Assembly (NCBI RefSeq): GCF_014202765.1
Contig: NZ_JACHHN010000006.1
Location: forward strand, 124,001 to 188,000
DNA from: Silvimonas terrae
Lineage (GTDB): Bacteria; Pseudomonadota; Gammaproteobacteria; Burkholderiales; Chitinibacteraceae
Length of the DNA stretch: 64,000 bases
Direction of reading: 5' to 3'
The notes under the pieces are model-generated. The model saw only the letters and a program-made list of their open reading frames with translations, made no database searches and was not told the DNA's origin. The first letter of the stretch is position 1. Every line of letters begins with the position of its first letter. The position numbers and the translations under genes were made by a program. This document shows positions 7,752 to 17,431 of the stretch, one piece after another.

Positions 7752-9683
7752 ATGCTGCACACCTTGCAGGGGCGCGTTGCGGCGGCCGTCGCCGTCATCT
7801 TGCTACCGGTGATCCTCGGTGGGGCCTTGCTGTTTGCCCTTAACGAGAGCACACGGGTTCACGACGAGACCGATCAACAGGCACAACAAGCGCTCGATAA
7901 CGCAGTGGATCAGCTCAAGCTGACCAACGACCAGATGAAAGCGCGGGTCGATGCCGCCATGAAGTTGTTGAAGGCGCGCGGGCTGGCGCTGGGCCAGCCG
8001 GCCAGTGGCCCGGCCGTGGTGGTAAAAGACAAAAACCCGCCCGACCTGCTGCTGGGTACGGCGGCGCAAGCCAACCATTTCGAACTGGTCGATGGCGTAC
8101 TGGACATTATGGGCGGCACCGCCACCTTGTTTTCGCGTTCGGGCGATGACTTTGTCCGGGTCTCCACCAACGTCAAGAAAGACGGCAACCGCGCCATCGG
8201 TACAGTGCTGGACCCCAAGGGCCGCGCTATTGCGGCCATTCGCCAGGGGCAGCCGTTTTACGGTCAGGTCGACATTCTGGGTAATCCATACATTACCGGC
8301 TACGAGCCAATCCACGATGCCGCCAACAATGTAATCGGCATCTGGTATGTGGGTTACAAGGTCGATCTTTCGCCCATGCAGGCCACTGTCGGGCGCATTC
8401 ATTTGCTGCAAAGCGGGTTTGTGGCGGTGGTGGATGACAAGGGCAAGGTGCGCTTTCACTCGGGCAGCGTGGATGACAGCGCGGCGCAAAGCCTGATCGA
8501 CAGTGCGCCAGCCGGCTGGGCGCATATCGAGCAACCGTTTGATGACTGGAAATTCAAAGCCGTGGCCATGTGGCCGGAGTCTGAGGTCAATCAGATTGCC
8601 CGCCAGCGCGCACTGGTGATCGGCATTAGCGCGGTGGTGGTGGCGGTGCTGCTGTTGCTGGTGTTGCTGGCCTTGCTGCGGCATATGGTGCTCAAGCCCC
8701 TGGGGGGCGAACCGGCCGATGCGGTGCGGGCCGCGCAAGCGATTGCCGATGGCGATCTGGCGTTCCCGTTACACCTGACCCATGCCTCACGCGACAGCAT
8801 GATGGTCGCTATTGGCCGCATGCGCGACGCTTTGCGCGCCATGATTGAAGAAATCCAGGCCGAAGCGCGCGGGGTGAACGAGATTGCCGGGCGCTTTAAC
8901 GTGACGTCGCAGCAGATTGCTGAAGGTTCTGCCCGCCAGTCTGATGCCACCACGACCATGGCGGCCGCGCTGGAAGAATTGACCGTCAGCGTGAACCATA
9001 TTTCCGCCAGCGCGCAAACCTCGCTGGATCATACCTCGGAGAGCGCCAATCTGAGCCGCGAAGGCGAGCAGGTGATCGCCCGCACGGTGACCGAAATCCA
9101 GGGCATTGCGGAACAAGTTGACCAGACCGCCCGCGTGATTGCCACGACGGTTGAAAAAACCGTCGCGATTGCCAGTGTGGTGAAGGTGATCCGCGAGGTG
9201 GCGGACCAGACCAATCTGCTGGCACTGAACGCGGCCATTGAAGCCGCGCGCGCCGGTGAACAGGGCCGCGGCTTTGCGGTGGTGGCCGATGAGGTCCGCA
9301 AACTGGCCGAACGCACCGCGCAATCGACCACGGAAATCAGCCAGACCATTGCCGCCGTGCAGGAAAGCGCCAGCGAAACCACCCGCAATATCCAGACGAC
9401 TCAGGGTCGGGTCGCCCAGGGGGTGGAGTTGGCCAACCAGGCGGGCGCGGCAATCCGGCGCATTGAAGAAGCATCGGGTGAGGTACTGCGTGTGAGCCGT
9501 GAAATCACCGTGGCGCTGCGGGAGCAAAGCCAGGCCAGCAATGACATTGCGGCCAATGTGGAGCGGGTAACGCAGATGATCGTGCAGAACGAATCCGCCT
9601 CCCGCGATGCCGCCCACGAAGCGCAGGAAATGCACCAGGTAGCCAGCAATCTGAACACCACGCTGTCCCGTTTCAGGCTGTAA
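7752..9683 (+). CDS. Methyl-accepting chemotaxis protein with Cache sensor
   Basis: A 643-residue transmembrane chemoreceptor. An N-terminal helix (about 7-29) is followed by a periplasmic domain of about 270 residues resembling the Cache_3-Cache_2 type (segments [19 protein letters not shown] and [21 protein letters not shown]). A second helix (about 290-312) and a HAMP segment ([19 protein letters not shown]) follow. The cytoplasmic hairpin tip has the conserved [20 protein letters not shown] and [17 protein letters not shown] motifs that contact CheA and CheW. An AAGGAT ribosome site precedes the chosen ATG. The frame is open further upstream into the LysR gene, but without any receptor-like sequence. 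Ligand unknown; such Cache sensors often bind small carboxylates. Confidence 0.93.
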   Translation: MLHTLQGRVAAAVAVILLPVILGGALLFALNESTRVHDETDQQAQQALDNAVDQLKLTNDQMKARVDAAMKLLKARGLALGQPASGPAVVVKDKNPPDLLLGTAAQANHFELVDGVLDIMGGTATLFSRSGDDFVRVSTNVKKDGNRAIGTVLDPKGRAIAAIRQGQPFYGQVDILGNPYITGYEPIHDAANNVIGIWYVGYKVDLSPMQATVGRIHLLQSGFVAVVDDKGKVRFHSGSVDDSAAQSLIDSAPAGWAHIEQPFDDWKFKAVAMWPESEVNQIARQRALVIGISAVVVAVLLLLVLLALLRHMVLKPLGGEPADAVRAAQAIADGDLAFPLHLTHASRDSMMVAIGRMRDALRAMIEEIQAEARGVNEIAGRFNVTSQQIAEGSARQSDATTTMAAALEELTVSVNHISASAQTSLDHTSESANLSREGEQVIARTVTEIQGIAEQVDQTARVIATTVEKTVAIASVVKVIREVADQTNLLALNAAIEAARAGEQGRGFAVVADEVRKLAERTAQSTTEISQTIAAVQESASETTRNIQTTQGRVAQGVELANQAGAAIRRIEEASGEVLRVSREITVALREQSQASNDIAANVERVTQMIVQNESASRDAAHEAQEMHQVASNLNTTLSRFRL

Positions 9684-9868
9684 TACCAGGGCACACCTGT
9701 AGCCCGGATGAAGCGAAGCGAGAATCCGGGGTGGCAAAGCCGGATCAGGTGCGATCCTGCGAACAGGGTAACCCCGGATTCCCGCCTGCGGCTTCATCCG
9801 GGCTACGGTTGTGTATTGAGGTACGGCGCAGCAAAGATCAGGGGCCAGCAAGCGCGGGCCCCGAAAGT
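9684..9868. repeat. Composite intergenic repeat, copy 3 (short)
   Basis: A convergent gap carrying only the GTAGCCCGGAT...ATCCGGGCTAC inverted repeat module (9699-9806), whose halves each contain a GAATCCGGGG or CCCCGGATTC core. The other modules of the family are missing here. Confidence 0.8.
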
Positions 9869-9869
9869 C

Positions 9870-9895
9870 AAAAGACCGGCACAGGCCGGTCTTTT
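9870..9895. terminator. Bidirectional intrinsic terminator
   Basis: Perfect 11-bp stem AAAAGACCGGC / GCCGGTCTTTT with loop ACAG, with T-rich sequence on both outgoing strands. It serves rsfS on the minus strand and possibly the chemoreceptor gene on the plus strand. Confidence 0.85.
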
Positions 9896-9907
9896 GTTTT
9901 GCTCATC

Positions 9908-10279
9908 TCACACCGCGGACCAGCTTTTGCCCAGCGGGTTGAAGGTCGGCTTCTGGCCGCCCCACAGCTGTTCCAGATCGTAGTAGTCACGTACTGGGGG
10001 CAGCATGACGTGGACCACCAGCGAACCGGCATCAACAAGGACCCACTCACCGGAGTCTTCGCCTTCAGTGCTGACAATCTCAAAACCCTTGGCCTTGAGT
10101 TCAACGCTGACGTTGTTAGCCAGAGCGCGAACCTGGCGGTTGGATTCGCCAGTAGCGACGATCATGCAATCAAAAAGATCGGTGAGCTGCGTGGTATCAA
10201 GCACCAGGATTTCCTTGCCCTTGATGTCTTCCAGTGCCGCTACGGCGACATCGCGCATCTGCTGTATGTGTTCGTTCAT
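9908..10279 (-). CDS. rsfS: Ribosome silencing factor RsfS
   Basis: A 123-residue Iojap/RsfS-family protein that binds ribosomal protein uL14 and blocks subunit joining in starvation. The family signature is complete: GKEILVLDTTQLTDLFDCMIVATGESNRQVRALA, then EDSGEWVLVDAGSLVVHVMLPPVRDYYDLEQLW. It is the last gene of the proA-nadD-rsfS operon, about 80 bases after nadD. In many betaproteobacteria rlmH and maf follow directly; here they are about 19 kb away on the other strand. Confidence 0.96.
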   Translation of the reverse strand: MNEHIQQMRDVAVAALEDIKGKEILVLDTTQLTDLFDCMIVATGESNRQVRALANNVSVELKAKGFEIVSTEGEDSGEWVLVDAGSLVVHVMLPPVRDYYDLEQLWGGQKPTFNPLGKSWSAV

Positions 10280-10358
10280 GCATCCATATCCTGCGGTGGC
10301 CGACGGTGCGGGCCGGTTGCGATTGCAAACCGGTGCAGGTCCGGCGGCACGGGCCGCT

Positions 10359-11015
10359 TCAAGTTAGGTAAAGCCCGGACTGCCGAATGGCTTCGGCGAC
10401 CGGAGTCAGGCCGCTGACGTCTTCCCCGTGCGCGAGTTTGTCGCGCAGTTCGGTAGACGAAAACGGCATGAGCGGGGTTGGCAGGATGCTGATCCTGCCT
10501 TTGCCCAGCGCAGCGGGCTGCGCCGGGACTGCGCGGTTGTGTAGTTCCCGCGCGAGTTCTTCAGAAAGTGTAGTCCAATCGTAACCGGGTCGTGCAGCAA
10601 TCACCATGTGGCCGCAATCGAGTAAATCACGCCAGCGATGCCAGCTTTCCAGGTGATGGAACGAATCTCCACCGACCAGCCAGACCAGCAAGGTATCCGG
10701 TTGCTCGCTTTGTAATTCCGCCAGCGTATCTACCGTATAACAGTAGCCCTCCCGGCGCACCTCCCGGTCGTCGGCTGTCAGGCCGGGCTCCTGGGCAATG
10801 GCCGCGTTGACCCACTCAAACCGCTGTTGCGGCGAGACGGGGGGCGCCGCACGGTGCGGCGGCAAGCCGGTGGGGATCAGCCGGACTTCCGGCAGCGCAA
10901 ACGTGTCACGCAGCGCGCGGGCCAGAATCAGGTGGCCGTTGTGGATCGGGTCAAAGGTGCCGCCGAAGACACCTGTTGCAGTCTGCGGCGGCGTCATTAG
11001 CTCTGTACTGGTCAA
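10359..11015 (-). CDS. nadD: Nicotinate-nucleotide adenylyltransferase
   Basis: A 218-residue cytoplasmic nucleotidyltransferase that adenylates nicotinate mononucleotide in NAD synthesis. The N-terminal [18 protein letters not shown] contains the HxGH-type motif (HNGH). The C-terminal [16 protein letters not shown] holds the second conserved ISST-like motif. Its ATG overlaps the proA stop by four bases, which supports this start over an ATG six codons downstream and suggests translational coupling. Confidence 0.96.
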   Translation of the reverse strand: MTSTELMTPPQTATGVFGGTFDPIHNGHLILARALRDTFALPEVRLIPTGLPPHRAAPPVSPQQRFEWVNAAIAQEPGLTADDREVRREGYCYTVDTLAELQSEQPDTLLVWLVGGDSFHHLESWHRWRDLLDCGHMVIAARPGYDWTTLSEELARELHNRAVPAQPAALGKGRISILPTPLMPFSSTELRDKLAHGEDVSGLTPVAEAIRQSGLYLT

Positions 11016-12268
11016 ACCCGGACTTCTCCGTTACCGAGCACAATCCACTTTTCGCTGGTCAAGCCCTCAAGGCCAACTGGACCACGGGCGTGGATTTTGT
11101 CGGTGGAAATCCCGATTTCCGCACCCAGGCCGTATTCAAACCCATCGGCAAAGCGGGTGGACGCGTTCACCATGACGGAGGCCGAATCCACCTCGCGCAA
11201 AAAGCGCCGCGCTTTGGTGTAGTTTTCGGTCACGATGGCGTCGGTATGGTGCGAACCATAGGTATTGATGTGATCCATGGCGGTATCGAGATCCGGCACA
11301 ATGCGAATCGACAGGATCGGCGCCAGGTATTCGGTCCGCCAGTCTTCTTCTGTCGCTGCAATGGCGTCCGGCAGGATGTCCCGCGTCGCCGCACAACCTC
11401 TGAGTTCCACGCCCTTGGCGCGGTAAATGTCCGCCAGCGGCAACAATACGCGCTGGGCTGCGTTGGCATGCACCAGCAGCGTTTCCATGGTGTTGCATGG
11501 CGCATAGCGATGCGTCTTGGCATTGTCGGCAATGCGGACGGCCTTGTCGGTGTCCGCTTCGTCATCAATGTAAACGTGGCAAATGCCATCCAGATGCTTG
11601 ATCACCGGCACGCGAGCATCTTTGGCAATGCGCTCGATCAGCCCCTTGCCACCACGCGGCACGATCACGTCGACAAACTCGGTCATGGTGATCAACTCAC
11701 CCACGGCGGCGCGGTCAGGTGTTTCAATAATCTGTACGGCGGCCTCAGGCAAACCCGCCTCAGCCAGACCGGATTTCACCAGTTGGGCAATGGCCTGGTT
11801 GCAATGAAATGCTTCACGACCGCCGCGCAAAATGGTGGCATTGCCGGATTTGATGCACAGCCCGGCGGCATCTGCCGTGACGTTGGGACGGGCTTCATAA
11901 ATGATCCCGACCACGCCCAGCGGCACCCGCATTTTGCCGACCTGGATACCGGTGGGGCGGAATTTGAAATCGCCCATCTCGCCAATCGGATCACGCAAGG
12001 CGGCAATCTGGCGCAGCCCTTCGGCCATGCTGGCAATGGTTTTTTCAGTCAGTTGCAGACGATCCAGCAACGCTGGTTCAAGGCCGTCGGTGCGGGCTTG
12101 TTCCATATCGCGTGCGTTGGCGGCCAGCAGGTCTTGCGCGTTGGCTTCAATCCCTGCGGCAATCGCCAGCAAAGCGGCATCTTTGGCGCGAGTCTCGGCC
12201 TTGGCCATGGCACGACTGGCCTGGCGTGCCTTGCGACCCACTTCCTGCATGTATGCCTGAATGTCCAT
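11012..12268 (-). CDS. proA: Glutamate-5-semialdehyde dehydrogenase (gamma-glutamyl phosphate reductase)
   Basis: A 418-residue enzyme of proline synthesis that reduces gamma-glutamyl phosphate with NADPH. It is full length, with the [16 protein letters not shown] and [14 protein letters not shown] segments near 110-150. The catalytic Cys lies in [14 protein letters not shown], and the ending [13 protein letters not shown] is typical. The start MDIQAYM fits the family; an ATG six codons earlier has no ribosome site. It leads the proA-nadD-rsfS operon. Confidence 0.96.
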   Translation of the reverse strand: MDIQAYMQEVGRKARQASRAMAKAETRAKDAALLAIAAGIEANAQDLLAANARDMEQARTDGLEPALLDRLQLTEKTIASMAEGLRQIAALRDPIGEMGDFKFRPTGIQVGKMRVPLGVVGIIYEARPNVTADAAGLCIKSGNATILRGGREAFHCNQAIAQLVKSGLAEAGLPEAAVQIIETPDRAAVGELITMTEFVDVIVPRGGKGLIERIAKDARVPVIKHLDGICHVYIDDEADTDKAVRIADNAKTHRYAPCNTMETLLVHANAAQRVLLPLADIYRAKGVELRGCAATRDILPDAIAATEEDWRTEYLAPILSIRIVPDLDTAMDHINTYGSHHTDAIVTENYTKARRFLREVDSASVMVNASTRFADGFEYGLGAEIGISTDKIHARGPVGLEGLTSEKWIVLGNGEVRV

Positions 12269-12959
12269 CTTCTGCCTGAAAATCAAAGAAATAGCATGCC
12301 ATTGTAGCGAATTGGCATGAGGATGTCGTGGGGAGGTTGGGAGGGGCTGGGTGCCTCCCGCTGTCTCACGGACTCGTCATTCCCGCAGGGGCGGGAATCC
12401 GGCTGCAAAATGTGCGAGGAGGAAGGGGGCGGGCTTCTTCCACAACTTCGTCATTCCGGCGGAAGCCGGAATCCAGTCGGCCATCGCGGATGGCCCCGGC
12501 TGGCAGATGCCACTTCGTAGCCCGGATGGAGCCAGAGGCGGGAATCCGGGGGGGCGGGACTGGTTCATATTGTGGATGGTTTTAGCGCGTAGGGTGGATT
12601 CGGAGCGAAGCGACAATCCACCTTCATTGTCGTAAAACCCGAACCCTTGTTAGCGCCTTTGGCGCGAAGTGGAAAAGCATTTGATACCGGCGGTGGCCGG
12701 AGCACGTTACTTTCTTTGCTTCGCCAAAGAAAGTAACCAAAGAAAGGCGACCCCTGCGACAGCGCCCGCTGCGCGGGTTCCCTGTGCTTCTCGTGAGGGC
12801 CGGCTGGCTCCAGGGAACTCGGGCTAACGCCCTCAAACACCCTTACGCCGAAACCCCGGCCCTCACTGCGATGCTCGGCGCCGCCGGAGGGGGGCAAGTC
12901 AAAAGCAACGGCAACGGCAACCCCAACCCCGGCACTGGCGGTTTGCTAAGGGTGGCCCC
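12269..12959. repeat. Composite intergenic repeat, copy 4, with dRS3-like dimer
   Basis: Non-coding. It holds two 20-bp inverted repeats (12379-12398, 12453-12472), a half of the GTAGCCCGGATGGA module (12517-12552), and GGTGGATT...AATCCACC (12593-12622). The TTACTTTCTTTG-CTTCGC-CAAAGAAAGTAA hairpin is at 12707-12736. The conserved block with CACCCTTACGCCGAAACC spans about 12800-12900, and a CAACGG microsatellite tail closes the element (about 12903-12940). It lies 3' of the protease gene and 5' of proA. The proA promoter must be in the first bases or inside the repeat; I see no clear one. Confidence 0.85.
12379..12472. repeat. Pair of dRS3-like 20-bp inverted repeats
   Basis: ATTCCC-N8-GGGAAT at 12379-12398 and ATTCCG-N8-CGGAAT at 12453-12472. 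The same ordered pair, 73-74 bases apart and joined by related sequence, occurs at 30282-30374. The first member fits the Neisseria dRS3 consensus exactly. Confidence 0.8.
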
Positions 12960-13751
12960 TCAACGCCCCGCCAGTTCCGGCAACTGCAAAGTGGTCACGC
13001 CAATATTGTCCACGTCATTTCGCGCTTCATACGGCGGGGCGGAGCTTTGCACGGCGACCAGCATCGGTCCTGCTGCGGTGTCTACCCAGAGCGGCGAGCC
13101 AGAATCCCCTTCCAGCGTGTCGCAGCGATGAAAAACGGTGTTGTCGGGGCTCAGCGCGGTGATCTTGCAATGCAAGTGCGCGGCCATGATGTCGTCCTGG
13201 TCTTCCGGATAACCGGCCTGGCTAACTACGTTGCGCGCGCGGGCCAGGACTTGTTGCAACTGGCTACGCGTGCCGGTGAACATGCGCATGGGTTTGGGCG
13301 CATCGCCTTCCACCAGTTTGACGCGAATGATGGCGATATCGTACTGCCGCGCTTTTTTGGTGATGTACACGCCGTCGCTGCGGCGGTCGAGCCCGGCCTT
13401 GAATTGCGGGTTGAAGATCTGGCTGACCACGCGGTATTTGGCGGTGTACTGGCCGTTGTCATACGCGGTCATGAACCATTCACCCTGGTCCATGGTTTTG
13501 CCAGCCATCCAGAAACAGTGGGCGGCCGTGACAGCGGTGTCCGGCGAGATCAGCGTGGCGGTGCAATCGTACTGGCGATGCGTGCGCATGACGCCAATGG
13601 CCGCGTACATGGGCGCGAAGGGCGTGCGGACAATGACGCGGTCGTCATGGCCGAAGAACATGATCTTGTGTTGGGCAGCCTCGCTGGGGGCGGCATGGGC
13701 AGCTTGCAGAGAGGCCAGCAGCAGGGCCAGCGCGAAAAAGAACCGTTTCAT
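12960..13751 (-). CDS. Secreted trypsin-like serine protease
   Basis: A 263-residue chymotrypsin-fold protease with a Sec signal peptide (MKRFFFALALLLASLQAAHA, cleavage after AHA). The catalytic triad is visible: His in VTAAHCFW, Asp in QYDIAIIRV, Ser in LEGDSGSPLWV. Cys pairs (DCTATL...AHC; LHCK...FHRC) can form disulfides. This is the V8/glutamyl-endopeptidase-like branch of family S1, without a PDZ domain. It acts outside the inner membrane. It is monocistronic, with a repeat array after its stop codon. Substrate unknown. Confidence 0.9.
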   Translation of the reverse strand: MKRFFFALALLLASLQAAHAAPSEAAQHKIMFFGHDDRVIVRTPFAPMYAAIGVMRTHRQYDCTATLISPDTAVTAAHCFWMAGKTMDQGEWFMTAYDNGQYTAKYRVVSQIFNPQFKAGLDRRSDGVYITKKARQYDIAIIRVKLVEGDAPKPMRMFTGTRSQLQQVLARARNVVSQAGYPEDQDDIMAAHLHCKITALSPDNTVFHRCDTLEGDSGSPLWVDTAAGPMLVAVQSSAPPYEARNDVDNIGVTTLQLPELAGR

Positions 13752-13831
13752 GGGCAGTATGGGCAGTGGTCAGGAAAACATGGACGCAAGAATGAGAACA
13801 ATGTTCCCGTCTTTGGGTTGACACCATAAAA

Positions 13832-13861
13832 CAAAAACGGGGACCGAAGTCCCCGTTTTTG
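13832..13861. terminator. Intrinsic terminator of the Lys/Ala repeat gene
   Basis: A 13-bp stem CAAAAACGGGGAC / GTCCCCGTTTTTG with loop CGAA. It follows the stop codon of the repeat protein on the minus strand and ends in a T-rich run. Confidence 0.88.
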
Positions 13862-13885
13862 TTGGCAATGCTAACAGTCTGTTGC

Positions 13886-14902
13886 TTAGGCAGCAGAAGC
13901 AGCGGATGCCTTCTTGTGCTTCTTGGCTTGAGCCTTTTGTGCAGCGGAGGCAGCGGAAGCCTTGTGCTTCTTGGCTTGGGCCTTTTGTGCTGCGGAAGCG
14001 GCAGAAGCCTTGTGCTTCTTGGCTTGAGCCTTTTGTGCAGCCGAAGCAGCGGAAGCCTTCACTTTCTTGGCTTGAGCCTTTTGTGCGGCGGAAGCGGCGG
14101 AAGCCTTGTGCTTCTTGGCTTGGGCCTTTTGAGCGGCGGAAGCGGCGGATGCCTTGTGCTTCTTGGCTTGAGCCTTTTGTGCTGCGGAAGCGGCGGATGC
14201 CTTAGCCTTCTTGGCTTGAGCCTTTTGTGCAGCCGAAGCAGCGGAAGCCTTCACTTTCTTGGCTTGGGCCTTTTGCGCTGCGGAAGCGGCGGATGCCTTG
14301 TGCTTCTTGGCTTGGGCCTTTTGAGCGGCGGAAGCAGCGGAAGCCTTAGCCTTCTTGGCTTGAGCCTTTTGTGCAGCCGAAGCAGCGGAAGCCTTCACTT
14401 TCTTGGCTTGGGCCTTTTGTGCTGCGGAAGCGGCGGATGCCTTGTGCTTCTTGGCTTGAGCCTTTTGCGCTGCGGAAGCGGCGGATGCCTTGTGCTTCTT
14501 GGCTTGGGCCTTTTGCGCTGCGGAAGCGGCGGATGCCTTGTGCTTCTTGGCTTGGGCCTTTTGTGCGGCGGAAGCAGCGGAAGCCTTAGCCTTCTTGGCT
14601 TGAGCCTTTTGTGCTGCAGAAGCGGCGGAAGCCTTCACTTTCTTGGCTTGGGCCTTTTGAGCTGCGGAAGCGGCAGATGCCTTGTGCTTCTTGGCTTGTG
14701 CTTTTTGTGCGGTGGAAGCAGCGGAAGCCTTGTGCTTCTTCGCTTGAGCCTTCTGCGCTGCGGAAGCGGCAGAAGCCTTCTTGTGAGCGTGCTTCTCAAC
14801 CTTCACCGATTTCACGGTGGAAGCAGGGGCGTCAGCAGCAACGCCGAAAGCGGCGGCGCCGGCGAACATCGCTGCAACGAGCGTAGCGACCAACTTGTTC
14901 AT
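13886..14902 (-). CDS. Secreted Lys/Ala-rich protein of eighteen 16-residue repeats
   Basis: A 338-residue protein with a Sec-type signal peptide (cleavage probably after GVAA) and a short linker. Eighteen tandem copies of KASAASAAQKAQAKKX follow, where X is His (11 cases), Val (4) or Ala (3). A partial unit KASAASAA ends it. Apart from X, only one unit varies (AAS to TAS in repeat 2). The mature protein is extremely basic, lacks aromatic residues in the repeats, and is likely a long helix or disordered polycation in the periplasm or outside. It resembles histone-H1-like tails (AlgP, HctB) in composition, but those lack signal peptides. A good terminator follows. Binding to DNA, polyphosphate or surface polysaccharide is conceivable; nothing proves it. 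Confidence 0.8.
   Translation of the reverse strand: MNKLVATLVAAMFAGAAAFGVAADAPASTVKSVKVEKHAHKKASAASAAQKAQAKKHKASAASTAQKAQAKKHKASAASAAQKAQAKKVKASAASAAQKAQAKKAKASAASAAQKAQAKKHKASAASAAQKAQAKKHKASAASAAQKAQAKKHKASAASAAQKAQAKKVKASAASAAQKAQAKKAKASAASAAQKAQAKKHKASAASAAQKAQAKKVKASAASAAQKAQAKKAKASAASAAQKAQAKKHKASAASAAQKAQAKKHKASAASAAQKAQAKKVKASAASAAQKAQAKKHKASAASAAQKAQAKKHKASAASAAQKAQAKKHKKASAASAA
13892..14780. repeat. 48-bp tandem repeat array inside the Lys/Ala-rich gene
   Basis: Eighteen units of 48 bases in frame. Only the last codon of each 16-codon unit varies in meaning (His, Val or Ala), in the order H H V A H H H V A H V A H H V H H H. Sub-blocks such as H-V-A recur, suggesting multi-unit duplications. 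Synonymous differences between units are few. Confidence 0.88.
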
Positions 14903-15103
14903 GGTAATTCTCCAACGTTTTTAAGAGATGCGGGACACGTTCTTGTCGTGTTGGAGTGGATTATTAGGAATTGCCTGAGGGCGGTCAGTGCGGGGATGGT
15001 TGCGTGTTGTAACTGAATGTACTTCGGTGGTGCATTAACCACTCTTTTTGTTATTTACCGCACTGCATCAGGGCATGCTGATGAGTGATTTTCCATTTAA
15101 AAA

Positions 15104-15130
15104 CAACGCCAGATCAGTGATCTGGCGTTG
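15104..15130. terminator. Intrinsic terminator after the sensor kinase gene
   Basis: Near-perfect palindrome CAACGCCAGATCA-G-TGATCTGGCGTTG. On the minus strand, after the kinase stop codon, it is followed by a T-rich run. Confidence 0.8.
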
Positions 15131-15149
15131 GGGGTTCCAGGTCCGGTAT

Positions 15150-16451
15150 TTACAGGCGGTTGGCGTCTTTCAGCGTGGTAGGCCAGAACAACAAAGCGCG
15201 CGCGCCGCCCATCGGTGAGGTTTCTATGCGCAAATTGCCGCCGTGACCGCGCATGACCATGGCCACAATCGCCAAACCCAGACCATAGCCGCCGGTGTTG
15301 CGGTTGCGGCTGCTTTCCAGTCGCTCAAAGGGTTGTAACAGCCGTTCACGCTCGGATTCCGGAATCCCGGGGCCGTTGTCATCCACCATCAGCCGGGCCA
15401 CGCCATCAGACCAGGACAGCACCACCTGGATCTTGCCGCCGCCATAACGCTTGGCGTTGCTGATCAGGTTGGAGAGCACGCGGGACAGATAATAGCTATC
15501 GGCCGAGACCAGCGGCGCACGCAGGCCGGTGGTGTTTTCCAGCGGAATGATATTGCCGCCGACCGACAGTTCAGACAGCTGCCGCTCCAGCCACGGCAGG
15601 ATTTCCAGTGGCTGGATTTCCAGTTGCATTTGCGAGCGTTCCAGCTTGCGCAGGGTCAGCCACTCTTCGACCAGTTGGTCGATCTGTTCCAGATCACGCT
15701 CCATGCCGGCGGTCTGGGCCTCGGCCGGTGCGCCGGCTTTCAGCGCTTCCAGCCGGTAACGCATGCGTGCCAGCGGCGTGCGCAAATCGTGCGAGATGGC
15801 GTCGATCATTTGCTGGCGGCTGGCGGTCAGTTCTTCCACATCATGTGCCATGCGGTTGAAGGTCGAGCCCAGGGACGACAGTGGGGAGTTCTCTGAAAGC
15901 TCTGCCCGCACCTTGAAGTCGCCGCTGCCCATCGCCCGGCTTTGCCGGATCATGCTGCGCAGGTCGTGGTAGAACGGGCGCATCCACAACCAGGTGGGAA
16001 TGCCCAGTGCGGCACACATCAGCAACAGACCCAGAATGTCCGGCCAGGAAATATTGTCCAGCCGGTTCAGGTAGGGCACCGGGCCCAGCACCACGATCAA
16101 CTGGGTGTCCGGAATGCGGTGCAGATAGATGTCTTCATCTTCCAGCAAGATGATGTCGCCATCGGCCAGCGCTTTGCGATTGGGCGTGCTCAGGGTGTAG
16201 GCATCCAGTTGCTCGATCTCGACCGGCACCGGCAGCTTGCCGCGCATGCGGCTGATTTCAGAGTGCCAGATGGATTGCGGCAGATCACCCAGTTCATCTT
16301 CCACAATGCTGATGGTGGTCTGGAAGATATCGGTGAGGTAATGCTGGTTGATGCGCTCGATCATGTGCTTGTACAGGCCGCCAATAATGAGCGCGGAGGC
16401 CAGAAAGCACACGACGACGGTCAGGTAAAAGCGCAGGAACAACTGGCGCAT
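15150..16451 (-). CDS. rstB: RstB-like sensor histidine kinase
   Basis: A 433-residue inner-membrane kinase, the same length as E. coli RstB. The opening MRQLFLRFYLTVVVCFL is the first membrane helix. A periplasmic domain of about 100 residues ends with the RstB-like VLGPVPYLNRLD. A second helix (about 137-155), a HAMP region, and the dimerisation box DAISHDLRTPLARMRYRLEAL with the phosphorylated His follow. The ATP-binding lid has DDNGPGIP and GGYGLGLAIV. The frame is open further upstream (ATGs at 16544 and 16619), giving an Arg-rich extension, but family alignment favours this start. It pairs with the RstA-like gene 180 bases upstream. Confidence 0.87.
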   Translation of the reverse strand: MRQLFLRFYLTVVVCFLASALIIGGLYKHMIERINQHYLTDIFQTTISIVEDELGDLPQSIWHSEISRMRGKLPVPVEIEQLDAYTLSTPNRKALADGDIILLEDEDIYLHRIPDTQLIVVLGPVPYLNRLDNISWPDILGLLLMCAALGIPTWLWMRPFYHDLRSMIRQSRAMGSGDFKVRAELSENSPLSSLGSTFNRMAHDVEELTASRQQMIDAISHDLRTPLARMRYRLEALKAGAPAEAQTAGMERDLEQIDQLVEEWLTLRKLERSQMQLEIQPLEILPWLERQLSELSVGGNIIPLENTTGLRAPLVSADSYYLSRVLSNLISNAKRYGGGKIQVVLSWSDGVARLMVDDNGPGIPESERERLLQPFERLESSRNRNTGGYGLGLAIVAMVMRGHGGNLRIETSPMGGARALLFWPTTLKDANRL

Positions 16452-16629
16452 GGCAAAGCCCGCGGGCAGCGAGCGGCGAGAGCGCCGCACGAATACCGCG
16501 GCGCGGCGGTAGAGCGTGCGAATGATTCGGGATGGCTTGCGCATGGTGTGTGAGGCGTGAGGTGAGCGGGGTGAGGTGGCGACAACGTGCTTGTCGCAGG
16601 GGCCGGTTGCTCCCCTCATACCTCACGCA

Positions 16630-17352
16630 TCATTCTTGCCACCAGATATCCGTGGCGAACAAATAACCCTTGTGGCGAATGGTCTTGATCTTGCGTGGCT
16701 CGATCGGGTCATCGGCCAGTTTCTTGCGCAAACGGCTGATGGCGACGTCGACACTGCGATCCAGCCCGTCGTATTCAATGCCGCGCAGACGCTTGAGCAA
16801 GTGGTCGCGCGAGAGGATTTCACCGGCGTGGCTGGCCAGTTCCCACAACAAGTCAAAGTCACCGGTCGACAAATGCAGCGGTTCGTTGCGATAGGTGGCG
16901 GTGCGGTTACGGCTGTCGATCACCAGGTGGCCGAAGTTGGTGGTGGTGCGCTGATCTTTGGCCGCACTGATGGTGGGGGTGACCGTCCCGGTGGACTGGC
17001 GCAGATGGGCTTTGATCCGCGCGACCAGCACTGAAGGCGGCGTGGTTTTGACCACGTAGTCGCTGGCGCCAATCTCGAAACCCAGAATCTGGTTCATGTC
17101 GCTATTGAGCGAGGTCAGGATCACGATCGGGCCGGTGTAGAACTCTCTGAGTTCGCGGCAGATGGTCATGCCGTCCTTGCCCGGCAGCATCAGGTCCAGC
17201 AACACCAGTGCAGGCGGATTGGCGCGCACGTTTTCAATCACGTTGTTACCGTCTGCCTGATGTTCAACTTCAAACTCGAAGCTCTTCAGGAAACCGCCAA
17301 TCAGATCGGCCAGTTCCAGGTCGTCCTCAACGAACAGAATGCGTTGGGTCAT
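16630..17352 (-). CDS. rstA: RstA-like response regulator (OmpR family)
   Basis: A 240-residue two-domain regulator. The receiver domain has the acidic pair EDD near the N-terminus, the phospho-acceptor Asp in LVLLDLMLPGKDG, and the Lys in DYVVKTTPP. A winged-helix DNA-binding domain of the OmpR/PhoB type follows (LSTGDFDLLWELASHAGEILSR; RSVDVAISRLRKKL). The sequence is close to RstA, whose operon in enterobacteria responds to acid and PhoPQ; the signal in this organism is unknown. It is first in the operon with the kinase. Confidence 0.9.
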   Translation of the reverse strand: MTQRILFVEDDLELADLIGGFLKSFEFEVEHQADGNNVIENVRANPPALVLLDLMLPGKDGMTICRELREFYTGPIVILTSLNSDMNQILGFEIGASDYVVKTTPPSVLVARIKAHLRQSTGTVTPTISAAKDQRTTTNFGHLVIDSRNRTATYRNEPLHLSTGDFDLLWELASHAGEILSRDHLLKRLRGIEYDGLDRSVDVAISRLRKKLADDPIEPRKIKTIRHKGYLFATDIWWQE

Positions 17353-17431
17353 TGCTTAACTCCGCAGCTACTTTTCCGGTTTATCTATCTAAGGTGCGTT
17401 TCGGGCAGGGCGCGGGTCGCCACTGCACTTC

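Noticed and set aside
12565-12897. Open frames within the composite repeats (also near 4600-5640, 29950-30500, 35530-35910, 61690-62870)
   Set aside because: The same peptides recur because the DNA repeats recur, they run across hairpins in several frames, and none has a ribosome site. Treated as non-coding repeat.
13892-14780. 48-bp periodic array as a CRISPR
   Set aside because: The repeats are contiguous coding units without spacers, in frame with a signal peptide.
13859-15016. Long rightward open frame of 385 codons, Leu/Gly/Ser/Cys-rich, opposite the Lys/Ala repeat gene
   Set aside because: It is the complement of the 48-bp repeats. It has no ribosome site, and the minus strand has the signal peptide, ribosome context and terminator.
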